A DNA stretch of 64,000 bases from Aminipila terrae (GCF_010120715.1 NZ_CP047591.1:868001-932000); one strand, 5' to 3'; shown: positions 1-10,061, numbered from the stretch's first letter. The notes: generated by a model from the letters alone, not told the origin. Program-made: numbers and translations.

Positions 1-2
1 AT

Positions 3-1343
3 GAAGATTGTTTTGATAAAAAAGCAGTACAGACTGCAGAGACCCTGGAGGTGGAAGATGATTGCAATACGTCAGTCTGCGGAAGATGCTCCAGTGCGGA
101 TGGCTGTAATACCAGTTCAAGTGGCGAATGCTCCCACGCTGAAGGGTGTGGTTCCAAGGCTTTAGGTGACTGCTCTCATGCGGAAGGATCAAATACCCGT
201 GCTCTTGAAAACAACTCCCACGCTGAAGGATGCAGTACAAGAGCCATTGGTAACTGTTCTCATGCAGAAGGCAGTAATACCATAGCTTACTCAGATTCCT
301 CTCATACGGAAGGTCTTAATACAAAAACCCGGGGCAATTATGCTCATGGTGAAGGAAACGGAAATGAAGCCAATGGTGAAAGTTCACACGCACAGGGTGT
401 AGGTACTAAAGCCGAAGGTTATGCCTCTTCCAGCGAAGGTGGATATACCACCGTAAGAGGAAGTTATGCCCACGCAGAGGGATATAGTACCACAGTTAAC
501 GGCTACTATTCTCATGCAGAGGGGGTTTATACTACTGCTACGGGAAATTATTCCCATGCGGAAGGCTATTCATGTCTGACGGAAGGATACGGATCCCACG
601 CTGAGGGATATTATACTTCTGCAAGGGCACCGTTTTCCCATTCCGAAGGTTACTACACGGATACCAAATTAAATACCGGCTCACATATCATGGGCATTTA
701 CGGAGAAGCGGATACTCCATATTCCTGGTTCTTAGGGGGTGGAACTTCCAACTTGAAAGCACTAGCAGCAAAAATCCTGTATACAGGGGATGGCTATATA
801 AGGAATGCCTGGCATGCGGGAGGCTCAGGATACGCTGAAGTATATCCTGGTCTTGGAGGCCAGACCATCGAGCCAGGATATTTCGTCACACTGGAAGGGG
901 AATTTATCAGAAAGGCAAAAGACTCGGATAAATTCGTCTTGGGCGTTACCAGCGTTAACCCTGCCTTTGTGGCAAGCAGCAGTGAGTTAAACCTGGGTAG
1001 TAATTTTTTGACAAATGCCTGGAACCAGACCTTATATGAAGACAATTTGGTTCCTGAAAAGACAGACACAGAAGGTAATGTCACCGAACCTGCCCATGTA
1101 ATCAAACAGCCTATGCAAAAGTTGCAGTCTTCTGTGATTGCTCAAGCTGCAGCTTCCTGTCAGGACAGCATCAGCAGCTTAGTTACACTCTTAGGTCAGG
1201 TTCTTGTTTTAGATGATGGAACATGTGAACCTAATGGCTACTGCTGGCCAAACAAGGATGGCATTGCAACAACATCTTCTTTTGGTTACAGAGTAATGAA
1301 AAGAATAAGTGATAATCAGGTTTTAATTTTCTTCAGAGGTTAA
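3..1343 (+). CDS. Beta-roll repeat surface/tail-like protein with probable Peptidase_G2 C-terminus (5' partial)
   Basis: The frame is open from the first full codon at base 3, so the gene begins upstream of the window; the GTG at 51 is probably not the real start. The N-terminal part (about 215 residues) is built of roughly 14-residue repeats around a SHAEG core (SHAEG, SHTEG, AHGEG, SHSEG), typical of left-handed beta-roll heads of YadA/Hep_Hag trimeric proteins. After a linker, the remainder (with YIRNAWHAGGSGYAE and the later VTSVNPAFV) resembles the Peptidase_G2 autoproteolytic chaperone domain of phage endosialidases and tail spikes. No signal peptide can be judged because the start is missing. 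It could be a phage or tailocin fibre or an exported adhesin. The repeat reading is firm; the Peptidase_G2 call is by recognition only. Confidence 0.7.
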   Translation, partial: EDCFDKKAVQTAETLEVEDDCNTSVCGRCSSADGCNTSSSGECSHAEGCGSKALGDCSHAEGSNTRALENNSHAEGCSTRAIGNCSHAEGSNTIAYSDSSHTEGLNTKTRGNYAHGEGNGNEANGESSHAQGVGTKAEGYASSSEGGYTTVRGSYAHAEGYSTTVNGYYSHAEGVYTTATGNYSHAEGYSCLTEGYGSHAEGYYTSARAPFSHSEGYYTDTKLNTGSHIMGIYGEADTPYSWFLGGGTSNLKALAAKILYTGDGYIRNAWHAGGSGYAEVYPGLGGQTIEPGYFVTLEGEFIRKAKDSDKFVLGVTSVNPAFVASSSELNLGSNFLTNAWNQTLYEDNLVPEKTDTEGNVTEPAHVIKQPMQKLQSSVIAQAAASCQDSISSLVTLLGQVLVLDDGTCEPNGYCWPNKDGIATTSSFGYRVMKRISDNQVLIFFRG

Positions 1344-1370
1344 TTATAAGTTCTTATGATATCTAAGGTA

Positions 1371-1401
1371 AACAAAAAGCTGTCTATGACAGCTTTTTGT
1401 T
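1371..1401. terminator. Bidirectional intrinsic terminator
   Basis: A 14-bp perfect stem (AACAAAAAGCTGTC / GACAGCTTTTTGTT) with a 3-nt loop lies between the convergent repeat-protein gene and the anti-sigma gene. The A-rich and T-rich flanks allow termination in both directions. Confidence 0.85.
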
Positions 1402-1442
1402 TATATTTTATTCCCCTTTTTCTAAATATTTATTTTGTTCCC

Positions 1443-2591
1443 CTACTTATTCGTTTCATAAACAAATTCGGTTATTTGTCCGTTTTTATCTTTACTATAT
1501 AGTACTGCAATTTTCCCATGATTGTCTTCCTGCATCCAAAAATTTTTAGAATAACCAGTCTGGTCTTTTTTAAATAGAGCGTCTTCAGTAATATATCCAT
1601 CTCCAGATCCATTTTTTGTTTCATAGGAGTAATAAATTCTTCCATCCTTATCTGGAGTAACCTTTTTCTCTGAAATAAAGGCCCACTGACTTATTATCTG
1701 ATTAATATCAACTTTGTTCTTTTCTTTTTTATCACTCATATCAGAATTATTCTTTGAATCCGCACTTTGAGCTGATTCCAGTTTTTTCAGGTATTTATCT
1801 GCAGCTTTTTTATCAGCTTTATCTGCTTTTAATGGCAAATCAAATAAGAGACTCATCCCTTTATATTTAGCATTTACAGAAATATCCCCTGTTTTCCCAT
1901 TAAAATTATAAGCATCTTTATCATAGAAGGTGGTATTACTCACACATAAATATAGATTTCTGTCTGCAAACAGCTCAATATTGTCACATTCTATCATACG
2001 ATACATAATACCATTTTCGACTATATCAAAATATCCTCCATTCATGGTAACAATGTTATAATCTTTTGGATTTAAACCCTGAATAAGGGGAGATATAAAA
2101 AATTTTTCCTTTCCATACTCCTCTTCAGAAGTTTTAGGCATTAAAGTTCCGTCTGTCTTTGAGATAGCCACCACAGCATAGGTTTTGTCTGGACTCACCT
2201 GACTGCTTTGGGAACTATCCGTGCCAAAATCACTTAAATCTCCCCCGGAGACTGAACCCAACAAAGTAACTGTATAGTCTCCGTATGTTTTAGATTTATC
2301 CATTAGTACAGCATCTTCACTTGAAAAAGCTTTTGCAAGCTGTTTATCCCCATATTCAATCGCAACGTCTTTCGGTGTCAGAAATTTCCACGCTGCAAAT
2401 GCGCTTACAGAACAACATAATATCAAGCAGCAGACTACTGCTGCAGTAGATAACCTTCTTACTTTTTTTATATTCATATTACCCTCTCTTGATTTTTGTA
2501 TAATTTTTCTGTTAAGTTCATAACCTGGTTCAAAATCTGTGGGAAGGGCATTCCTTAATATTAGGTCTAATTCTTTATCTTTCATATCCAT
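1443..2591 (-). CDS. Anti-sigma-factor-like membrane protein (DUF4179-type)
   Basis: This is a 382-residue protein with a short cytoplasmic N-terminus (about 1-45), one membrane segment (about 49-67) and a large extracytoplasmic part. The layout fits the DUF4179-type partners of clostridial ECF sigma factors. The external part has a Lys/Asp/Ser-rich stretch near residues 270-295. It overlaps the sigma gene by 17 bases, so translation is probably coupled. Either ATG at 2591 or 2585 could start it; the second sits at a better distance from GGAGG. The expected role is to hold the upstream sigma factor at the membrane until an envelope signal arrives. The inference rests on topology and neighbourhood; no zinc-binding HxxxCxxC motif is seen. 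Confidence 0.7.
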   Translation of the reverse strand: MDMKDKELDLILRNALPTDFEPGYELNRKIIQKSREGNMNIKKVRRLSTAAVVCCLILCCSVSAFAAWKFLTPKDVAIEYGDKQLAKAFSSEDAVLMDKSKTYGDYTVTLLGSVSGGDLSDFGTDSSQSSQVSPDKTYAVVAISKTDGTLMPKTSEEEYGKEKFFISPLIQGLNPKDYNIVTMNGGYFDIVENGIMYRMIECDNIELFADRNLYLCVSNTTFYDKDAYNFNGKTGDISVNAKYKGMSLLFDLPLKADKADKKAADKYLKKLESAQSADSKNNSDMSDKKEKNKVDINQIISQWAFISEKKVTPDKDGRIYYSYETKNGSGDGYITEDALFKKDQTGYSKNFWMQEDNHGKIAVLYSKDKNGQITEFVYETNK

Positions 2592-3108
2592 TAACCTCCA
2601 GATATCTTTTAACCTCTTTTCTGGCCTTATGCAGCCGACTTTTAACAGTCCCTTCGGGCCTGTGCAATATTCGTCCGATTTCTTTTACTGACATACCGGC
2701 GGCATAATACAGATACATTGGCACTCGATATTCTTCTCTCAGCCTGCTAACCGCTCTTCGTACCATTTCCTGCTCTTCCTTTTTCAGCAGCTCATGCTCA
2801 GGGCTGTGTATATCATCAGAAGGCCTTTCATCGTAATCCATATGGTCATCACGACTTTCTATCATTGCAATTCTACTTCTCCAGGCAAATTTCCGTTTCC
2901 TGTTTTTCCACAACTTTATTGCAATAGACATCAGATAACTCTTTGGGTTATCTTCTTTATGGATTCTTCCGCATACTTCTACTGCTTTTAAAAATGTGTC
3001 CTGATAAAGCTCATCTGCTTCCTCCTGATTCTGGGTCAGCTGTCTGCAAAAATTATATATATCCCTGCCATTTAAGTTAACCAGTTTATCTACTTCTATA
3101 ATTTCCAA
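2575..3108 (-). CDS. ECF-type RNA polymerase sigma factor
   Basis: This sigma-70 family protein has region 2 near residues 15-75 (DIYNFCRQLT, ADELYQDTFL) and region 4 with a helix-turn-helix near the end (MSVKEIGRILHRPEGTVKSR). It lacks region 3 and is about 177 residues long, normal for ECF factors. The open frame reaches a GTG at 3123, but a TTG at 3108 sits 7 bases after GGAGG and is the better start. It is followed by its probable anti-sigma partner in an overlapping operon. The family directs RNA polymerase to envelope-stress promoters. The upstream DNA holds a GGAACC element that may be a self-regulated promoter. Confidence 0.9.
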   Translation of the reverse strand: MEIIEVDKLVNLNGRDIYNFCRQLTQNQEEADELYQDTFLKAVEVCGRIHKEDNPKSYLMSIAIKLWKNRKRKFAWRSRIAMIESRDDHMDYDERPSDDIHSPEHELLKKEEQEMVRRAVSRLREEYRVPMYLYYAAGMSVKEIGRILHRPEGTVKSRLHKARKEVKRYLEVNGYER

Positions 3109-3218
3109 ATTAAATTCCTCCACATGTGGTTTTGCCCTTCACCTATATATGGTAATAACTTTCCGGCTGGTTCCCGCAAATTGCAATATTTTTTGTTTTC
3201 CTTAATTAATAAACAAAT

Positions 3219-3250
3219 AAAAGGCATTGAGCTTTTTCTCAATACCTTTT
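3219..3250 (-). terminator. Intrinsic terminator after the AraC gene
   Basis: The arms AAAAGGCATTGAG and CTCAATACCTTTT form a 13-bp stem with one mismatch, followed on the minus strand by a T-rich run. It lies just past the restored stop codon (3257) of the frameshifted AraC gene, which supports the longer reading of that gene. Confidence 0.8.
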
Positions 3251-3256
3251 ATTTAT

Positions 3257-4152
3257 CTATATGAGTACCCATATCTCCATGCGTGTGGTGTCAGCGCTAT
3301 GACTTGCATAACGCTCTGCCGCAAAAGGCTTTGAAATAAGATTGTGATTAGGGAGCCAGGTTTGAAACAAGTATCTGTGTGCCTTATATATTGCATCCAT
3401 CACCAGATGTTCAAAATCCTCTGCTTCAAAAGAACAGACAATATACTGCCCTTCTGGCAGTTCCCATATGGAATAACCACCCTTTGCTTCCTTTGAATCA
3501 GCCAGGGCTCCTGCAAAATAACGATAATAGCCTTCCCTGGTCCCCGGATAGGTGACCCCAAGTTCATCACCGTCTTTTACTAACCCTCAATGGTTGATTT
3601 TTCTTTATGGAAATTATCCCATAGGGTTCCCAACGTATCAATGCCTGTTTCCCCACCGCCTGGCATCTGTTTTATTGGTTCTTCAACGTCAAGACCAATG
3701 AAATACTGGCACCGTGACATCTTCTTCCGTGTAATTTCAAGAACAATTCCATCTGAAATCAAAGGCACCTCTTCATCCACCAGGGTGTAATTAAATAATA
3801 ACTGTGGCTTTATAAAGTGATTGAGACGAACCGGATTAACCCGGTACTCCTCAGGAGTCATTCCAAAAGCTTCTTTAAAAGCCCTGGTAAGTGTCTCATG
3901 ATAAGAGAACCCACAGTCCAGAGCAATGTCCAGAATGCGTTTATCGCTATCTTTTAAAGCAGCTGAGGCTTCTGCCAGACGCCTTAGTTTTATATATTCA
4001 TTAACTGGCCGCTTTACCAGCCGACTGAAGAGTCTCTGAAAATAAAACTGAGACAGTGAAGCAAGTTTTGCAAGATCTTCAATTCTGATTTCCTCCGAAA
4101 GATGTTCTTCAATATAATCTATGGTTTTCTGTATTTCTTCCCATGCGTGCAT
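3257..4152 (-). pseudogene. AraC-family regulator with GyrI-like effector domain, split by a 1-base frameshift
   Basis: The N-terminal AraC DNA-binding domain (two helix-turn-helix units, ending GMTPEEYR) is followed by a GyrI-like small-molecule-binding domain. The reading frame stops at 3580 after STIEG, but a second frame continues without a stop to 3257 (DELGVTYPG, GGYSIWELPEGQY, ending TRMEIWVLI), which is the rest of the effector domain. One added base in the CCC at 3584-3586 would give about 299 residues, normal for the family. The start at 4152 is chosen because GGAGG lies 9 bases upstream; the open frame extends to 4212. The intact protein would act as a ligand-sensing activator. It is either a recent pseudogene or a sequence error; see the finding on homopolymer losses. 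Confidence 0.8.
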
Positions 4153-4231
4153 ATCTAAGCACCTCCTTGGATATAAAATATCACTCTTGCAATATTTCTG
4201 CTTGACTGTCAATGCCTTTTTATAAAATTAT

Positions 4232-5136
4232 TTAATTTATTGCTTTAACGGGACGTGCTTCTATATAACCTCTATATCCCATAGGAGCAAGCTGAAATCT
4301 TGGTGCAGCATCCGAATCCCACTGATATCCATAAATAGAAGGATCAAACTTTTCAATGTGACTTTGAACTTCTCCTATTGCCTCCATGAAGTCTTCATCA
4401 TCATAGGGCTCTCCCTGAAATATCATTAAGTTGCATGGTGGCAATTCAATCAAATCATACCCTTCAGGAATATCATTAGTATAACCGGTTGGGACTTCTA
4501 CGCCTTGCACATATTTTGAGGTTCCATCTTTTATTAGATGTTCTGGAAGCCACATGCCAATGGGTTCATACATTGCCTCTTTTACACTTGAAAGCACCGA
4601 CCAGATATCGCAGCCCACTTCTTCGCAATAGGCGAAATATTCTGCTGCCTTTATCCCCTTTTAAGCAGAACTTTTCGTTCTGGTCGCTCAATTACCTGCA
4701 CAAAAATAGTTTTAGCATTATTCTTTTCACTCATGTCTTTCCCTCCTTTATGAAGTGCCTGGTAGGTATCAAAAACTTTCTGAGGCATAAATAATTTTAT
4801 TGGCGGGGTTCTGTGACTGTATTTACTTGGAGCCATTCCAAACTCTTTTGAAAAAGCTCTGGTAAATCCCTCGTGGGAATCAAAGACAAAATCCATTGCT
4901 ACATCAATAATTTTTTCATTACTGTCACGGAGTATTAATGCCGCTTTGGTAAGTCTTATGGCCCGAATGTAGTCAAAGGGTGTTTTCCCTGTGATCTCTT
5001 TAAATAATCTTGCTGCATGCCAGGGTGAATATCCTGCTGCAACCGCTAACTCTTTTAAGGTCATTTTCCTTAAGATATTTCTGTCAATATACTCCTGCAT
5101 ACGCTGTACCGCCATAATATTTTCAGTCTCAACCAT
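4232..5136 (-). pseudogene. Second AraC-family regulator with GyrI-like domain, split by a 1-base frameshift
   Basis: The fragment 4651-5136 carries the AraC DNA-binding domain (WHAARLFKEITGKTPFDYIR, then FGMAPSKYS), and 4232-4618 carries a GyrI-like effector domain (EVPTGYTNDIPEGYDLIELP). The first frame ends at LLKRG; the other continues as IKAAEYFAYCEEVGCDIW, so the join lies in the CCCC run at 4655-4658. One added base gives about 302 residues. The start has AGGAGG 8 bases upstream. It is a relative of the regulator at 3257-4152 but clearly diverged, so the pair is not a recent duplication. The same doubt between pseudogene and sequence error applies. Confidence 0.8.
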
Positions 5137-5330
5137 TTTCTCACCTCCTGTTACATAAAGTCTATATCATATAGGATTTAATTTCTTGACTCCTGTTGCT
5201 AATAAAATTTCCATGTCTTAGAGGAATTTCATGCGAACACATCTGTACACATATTAACATGAAATTTGTCTTATGTGAACCAACAGTAAAGCTTCCCATA
5301 TTTGAGTTAATACCTTTTAAAAATTACGCA

Positions 5331-5360
5331 AAAGGGAGCTCCTCTCACAGGGCTCCCTTT
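5331..5360. terminator. Terminator hairpin after the SLH protein gene
   Basis: The stem AAAGGGAGC / GCTCCCTTT with a 12-nt loop lies 14 bases beyond the stop codon of the SLH gene. The longest T run is on the plus strand; on the minus strand a looser T-rich stretch follows. Confidence 0.7.
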
Positions 5361-5373
5361 TTTTCATTATTTA

Positions 5374-8300
5374 TTACTTCTCAGTTTTTTTAATTAATTC
5401 TGCTATTATTTTTGCTGCTTCAGCTCTGGTAGCAGTATCTTTAGGTGCAAAATTTTTTTCATTCTTGCCATTGATAATGCCAGCTTCCTGCAATTTTATC
5501 ACAGCATCCTGAGCATAATCTGCAATTAAATTTTCGTCTGTAAATTTCTTTGAGTCTTGCTTATACTGTAATGTTTTGTTTGTTCTTTCCATATAACGAG
5601 AAAGAATGACTGCCATATCCTGCCGTGAGATTTTTTCATTTGGATTAAACTTTCCAGCAAATCCAGTTATTATTCCAATATCTTTTGCCCAATTTACATA
5701 AGCCTCATAATAACTGTCTCTCTCAACATCTAAAAAATTTGGGTTCTGGTAATTCTCCACATCAGCCTCTGCAAGTCTCCCCAGTGCTGTTACAAACATA
5801 GCCCTGGTAACCTGCGTATCTGGAGAAAATGTCTGATTGGATGTACCATTGAAAAGGCCTTTTTCCGTCACTAGTGTAATGGTGTCTTTTGCCCAGTGAT
5901 TGTCTAAATCCTTAAAGGTATTATCCTTTACGGTACTCTGCTTTTCATCCCGTGTCTTTTTCTCTTTGGTTACTTGCTCTTGCTTTCCTTGATTTCCACT
6001 CACATCTGATTTTGCTTTCTGATTGCTCTTCTTTGACCTGTGAGATGGGCCTGATGATTGTGAACTGCTCTCCCCGGGCTTTCCTTTTACGATTATCATA
6101 TCACTACGTCCAATAATATTTACAGAATAAAGTTTTATGTCGTATTGTTTTTCATTTTTCAGGCCATCAATCTCCAAGCTTTTTTCTCCACCTTCCAAGC
6201 GAACAGTCTTTAAAAATGATTTTCCATCATAGATATCCGCAGCAACATAAAGAGTATCCGGGGTATTTTCTTCATCTTGTGAGTCAAACCAGCTCACCTT
6301 GATTTTGTTGTTTTCAGGAGTGACTTTTACATTTTTTACGCTTTTAGCTGTTTTTAGCTGTGCCTTTGATAAAGAACCCCAATAGGAATCAGTGCCGGTA
6401 ACAGTTACTGAAACTCCTGCTAATGCTTCTGCATCCATTCCTTCCAGGGTATCACCAGTACCCCCGTTACTCCACAGATAAGCAAACGTAGCATCCTTAG
6501 GCGCTCCCACCACAGAGGCCTTTACTGCATATTTTTCCTGTACTTTTGTGCAAGTTAAAACAACACGTCCCGTTAATTCTTTCTGTCCGGTTAAATCCAG
6601 CATGGATTTCTTGAGATCTGCTATGGCTTTTTTAATATCCTTAATATCTGGCTCATGTGTCCTTAATACGCTGTGTGCATTTTCTAATGCTTCTCTGAAA
6701 ATTACAGCATTTTTTGTATCATACAATTTTATATCCAGCTTTTCGCCTTCTTTAGCCAGCTTTCCCAATTCCAGCAAAGCCACAAAGACCTCATTTTCCT
6801 CTCCAATATCCCCAACTAGTTGTCTGAATGTCCAGTTTTTATTGGTATCAGTCACCGCTGCTTTATGTTCAATACGCAAATTCTGGCTCATCATAGCATG
6901 TAAGAATGCATCCAGTTTTGATTCACTCAGAGCGTTCATAATGATAAATTCCGTGGTATAATCATCTCCATTATATGCATCCTCTGATTTTCCAAATCCT
7001 TCCATTCCTGCAAGATAGCCTATGGTTTCATTTATCTGTGTCTTTTCAATATTTTTTACTTCAATATCCAGATTTTTTAATATAGCACGAATTCTGGAAC
7101 CTCGTGATGTGTCTTCACCCAATTGGTACAATAATACCAAAGGTTTTTCCTGCTTTTCATTTTCGTCGATTATGGAAACTGGTGCAGACAGATAATCTGC
7201 TTCTTCTCCTTCCCACTCTGCATGTGGCAGCCTAAGCTTAGCAATAAGCCTGTATCCTGCTTTTAATGGCTTATTAATGGGAATCTGAATATTCTTACCT
7301 GAAACGGGCTTATTTGTACTGCCATTTATGGCTCCCACTGGTTCAGCATATTTTTCCTCATGGTCAAAATCAGTAATATATGCAGGATACTGATACAACG
7401 TTACGTTGCAGTAAAATTCATCTAAACTATAATACCCCTCATCATAGGTTACAGTCATAGGTACGCTCACAGCACCCACTTTTATAGAATTTACGTCAAA
7501 TGCTGCAGTTGGAGTTGCCCAGTTCGGTCGCGGACCTATGGTAAGGACATTAGAATTATATTCCATTTCTTTGTTTTCGTCTGTTGTAACCGTTAACACA
7601 ACAATTATTTTGTTTCCAGGCTTTAAAGGTGTGTATGAAGTTGAAAAGTTTACAGGGAACTTGCTCCATTTTGAGGCTGTTCCAGAATTCAATACCTTTG
7701 TAGATGACGCCTCCTTATCCAAAGTGTTCCCCTCATACTGATATACGGTGTATACTGGGTTTTTTATATTTTTATCATAGGTTATGGAAATCCTCATTTT
7801 GTTGTCACCTTCAGTAATCTCTTTTTCATTTATGGTAACTGTTGGTACTACTAACACAGGTGGTGACTGAACCTGCACTGATTCAGAGTATTCAAAGTCC
7901 GATGGGGTTGTACTCTCCTTGTCCGTTAAGATAAGAGCTGCTTTTAGTTTCCACCCTTCTTTTAAAGGGAGCTTATCATTAATAAAATTGATTTTCTTAC
8001 TACTTTCAGATGGCTCTGTTATACCATTGTACAGTATAATGTTATTTGCAGATGACGGAACAAACTGGCTTTCTTTATAGGAGTAAATAATTAAACGACC
8101 ATTTTTCTTCTTCGAATCAAAATTACTGATAACCCAAATACCAGTATCCCCGACCTTGACATTAGAAGTAGCCATCTGGACTTTTGCAGGAATAATCTCC
8201 CCACCATCAGATATTACAGAAACTGGCTCTGAATATTTAACTCTTATACTATCTGTGACTGAATCATATTTATATAGATACGCAATAATTTTATTTCCTG

Positions 8301-10020
8301 ATGTCAATGGCAGATTCTGTTTAAATTCATATGTAAATGTTCCCTGAGTAGTTATATTTCCCTGATACAGCCGTTTTGTATTACTGCTGTCTGGATCAAA
8401 GTTGCCTTTAGAAGAAGAGTATTGACAGATGATAATCTGTCCCCCCATAAATTCATCACAGCCATCCACTTGTATGTCCGCAGATACATCATCCTTTGTA
8501 AATTGGGTATTTATTATAGAAATATGGGGTTCTGTTTTCTTTTGTTTAATTATAATCTGATTAGTAGTGTGATAAAGATAAACAACATTGGTCCCCGGTT
8601 TGCAGTAATAAATTGAAGCCGCCAGTTTTTTGCCAGACTCCAAAGGTTTGTTGAGAAGTACGGTTATCTGCCCAGTAGAATTTTTAGAGAGCGCCACATT
8701 AGCTATCTGTTCATCCAAATCAGGGGAGCTGCTTTCTCCCTTATCTTCATGAATCAGCAATCGAGCATCTGCAATAGCGTCATCATAATCCACTTTCAGA
8801 GTAACTTCTTTATCCCCTTCGTATACATCCCCTGCAATTTTAAGAACAAAGGGTTTCATATTATCAGAAGAAACAATATCCACAGGCGCAGACTGGGCAA
8901 TAACTTCTCCCGATTTTATAATTACTGCAATGAGTTTTCTCCCCTCTTTCAAGTTGTCTTTATTTGTAACAGAAATTACCTGGCCTGTTCCAGCTGTTAT
9001 GTTACTTTTGTTAGCTACAAATAAACCATTTCCTCCAGCTCCAAATTTATAGGTTTCATTTTTGGGATAGCTTTGAAAAATCAATATACTCCCCTCAGGA
9101 ACTGTTCCTCCAATGTCCGCCCTGATTACATCTGCACCTACTTTAACATCCGAAGTTGCAATGGAAACAGCTGGTATAGCGACTTTTGATTGAATGAGAA
9201 CAGAATCGTCTGGCTGTCCAAATTCATAATCATTGGATTTTGGTATAAAACTATCATAGTCCTGTGTCCAATATGCAACAGCCCTTACACGGTATCCCGG
9301 TTTTAGTGGCTGTAAGAATTTAATCTCTTTACTGTCAAACGCTTCATCCGCTTTTGAACTATATAGTGGAATCATTTTATTGTTTTCAAAATCAAATTTG
9401 TCCTCTTTGGGATACTGATATACACAATAATGAATCTCTATATTTTTATTTTTAAATAAACGTTCATCTCCAGTGAGCTTTAAATGTGCAGAGGAATCCC
9501 CTTCTTTTAGTTCTTTATCTAAGATAGAAGCATCCGGCCACGTATATTCAGGTGTAGACTCTCCTGATTCATCTACAACAGCTACAGACTTTGACAGGAC
9601 TTGCCGGTAATTGTCATCACCAACGGGAACATTCAAAGTTGCAATTACTTTCCAGCCTTTCTTCAGGGGCAGCAGGCTTGAATTAAATTCACATCTTACT
9701 GTCTGTCCATTTTTCATGTATCCCCCAAAAAGTCTTTTATTGGCCGTACTGTCTGGGTCAAAGGCAACATTTCCAGGATATGCAAAAACAGTCATATAGA
9801 CTTCCTTGATAGACTGATCCAGGGTAGCTGAGACGGATACTTCTTTGTCTGCTTCTGTAAAACTCCCTTCTTTTTCTAGAGCTACGAAACAATTGTTTAA
9901 TATATCCCACAGTTTTCCGTTATCATCTGCTGCATACGAAAAAGCAGGAGTAGCTATTAATCCAGGGACCATGGCCATCATCACCATAAAACCAATTGCC
10001 CTACTTTTTATTTTTCTCAT
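5374..10020 (-). CDS. SLH-domain surface protein with Ig-like repeats and a DUF3783 domain
   Basis: This 1,548-residue exported protein begins with a signal peptide (MRKIKSRAIGF ... cleavage near AFSYAADD). Residues about 35-950 hold roughly eight beta-rich repeats of about 110 residues, each with a pattern like SDVKVG ... PL..G.K.IA ... EPVSV. Residues about 958-1070 (KPLVLLYQLGED, GYLAGMEGF, WTFRQLVGDI) closely resemble the DUF3783 family, normally a small cytoplasmic protein. A fibronectin-III-like segment (about 1230-1315) and a low-complexity linker lead to three SLH motifs (about 1367-1545; FKDLDNHWAKDTI, FLDVERDSYYEAYVNWA, FTDENLIADYAQDAV) that anchor it to the cell-wall polymer. It is transcribed alone behind a promoter with three palindromes. 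The ligand is unknown. Confidence 0.85.
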   Translation of the reverse strand: MRKIKSRAIGFMVMMAMVPGLIATPAFSYAADDNGKLWDILNNCFVALEKEGSFTEADKEVSVSATLDQSIKEVYMTVFAYPGNVAFDPDSTANKRLFGGYMKNGQTVRCEFNSSLLPLKKGWKVIATLNVPVGDDNYRQVLSKSVAVVDESGESTPEYTWPDASILDKELKEGDSSAHLKLTGDERLFKNKNIEIHYCVYQYPKEDKFDFENNKMIPLYSSKADEAFDSKEIKFLQPLKPGYRVRAVAYWTQDYDSFIPKSNDYEFGQPDDSVLIQSKVAIPAVSIATSDVKVGADVIRADIGGTVPEGSILIFQSYPKNETYKFGAGGNGLFVANKSNITAGTGQVISVTNKDNLKEGRKLIAVIIKSGEVIAQSAPVDIVSSDNMKPFVLKIAGDVYEGDKEVTLKVDYDDAIADARLLIHEDKGESSSPDLDEQIANVALSKNSTGQITVLLNKPLESGKKLAASIYYCKPGTNVVYLYHTTNQIIIKQKKTEPHISIINTQFTKDDVSADIQVDGCDEFMGGQIIICQYSSSKGNFDPDSSNTKRLYQGNITTQGTFTYEFKQNLPLTSGNKIIAYLYKYDSVTDSIRVKYSEPVSVISDGGEIIPAKVQMATSNVKVGDTGIWVISNFDSKKKNGRLIIYSYKESQFVPSSANNIILYNGITEPSESSKKINFINDKLPLKEGWKLKAALILTDKESTTPSDFEYSESVQVQSPPVLVVPTVTINEKEITEGDNKMRISITYDKNIKNPVYTVYQYEGNTLDKEASSTKVLNSGTASKWSKFPVNFSTSYTPLKPGNKIIVVLTVTTDENKEMEYNSNVLTIGPRPNWATPTAAFDVNSIKVGAVSVPMTVTYDEGYYSLDEFYCNVTLYQYPAYITDFDHEEKYAEPVGAINGSTNKPVSGKNIQIPINKPLKAGYRLIAKLRLPHAEWEGEEADYLSAPVSIIDENEKQEKPLVLLYQLGEDTSRGSRIRAILKNLDIEVKNIEKTQINETIGYLAGMEGFGKSEDAYNGDDYTTEFIIMNALSESKLDAFLHAMMSQNLRIEHKAAVTDTNKNWTFRQLVGDIGEENEVFVALLELGKLAKEGEKLDIKLYDTKNAVIFREALENAHSVLRTHEPDIKDIKKAIADLKKSMLDLTGQKELTGRVVLTCTKVQEKYAVKASVVGAPKDATFAYLWSNGGTGDTLEGMDAEALAGVSVTVTGTDSYWGSLSKAQLKTAKSVKNVKVTPENNKIKVSWFDSQDEENTPDTLYVAADIYDGKSFLKTVRLEGGEKSLEIDGLKNEKQYDIKLYSVNIIGRSDMIIVKGKPGESSSQSSGPSHRSKKSNQKAKSDVSGNQGKQEQVTKEKKTRDEKQSTVKDNTFKDLDNHWAKDTITLVTEKGLFNGTSNQTFSPDTQVTRAMFVTALGRLAEADVENYQNPNFLDVERDSYYEAYVNWAKDIGIITGFAGKFNPNEKISRQDMAVILSRYMERTNKTLQYKQDSKKFTDENLIADYAQDAVIKLQEAGIINGKNEKNFAPKDTATRAEAAKIIAELIKKTEK

Positions 10021-10061
10021 CTAAAACTTTTTCCTCCTCTTTTATTATTTACTCTGTGTTA

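Noticed and set aside
100..660. Repeat array resembling a CRISPR
   Set aside because: The repeats are in-frame 14-residue protein repeats with diverging DNA, not identical repeats with spacers.
4489..4794. Plus-strand 101-codon frame across the AraC genes
   Set aside because: Shadow of the minus-strand AraC/GyrI reading; no ribosome site or recognisable domain.
5196..5393. Plus-strand 65-codon frame before the SLH gene end
   Set aside because: No ribosome site, no family likeness, and it overlaps the terminator of the SLH gene.
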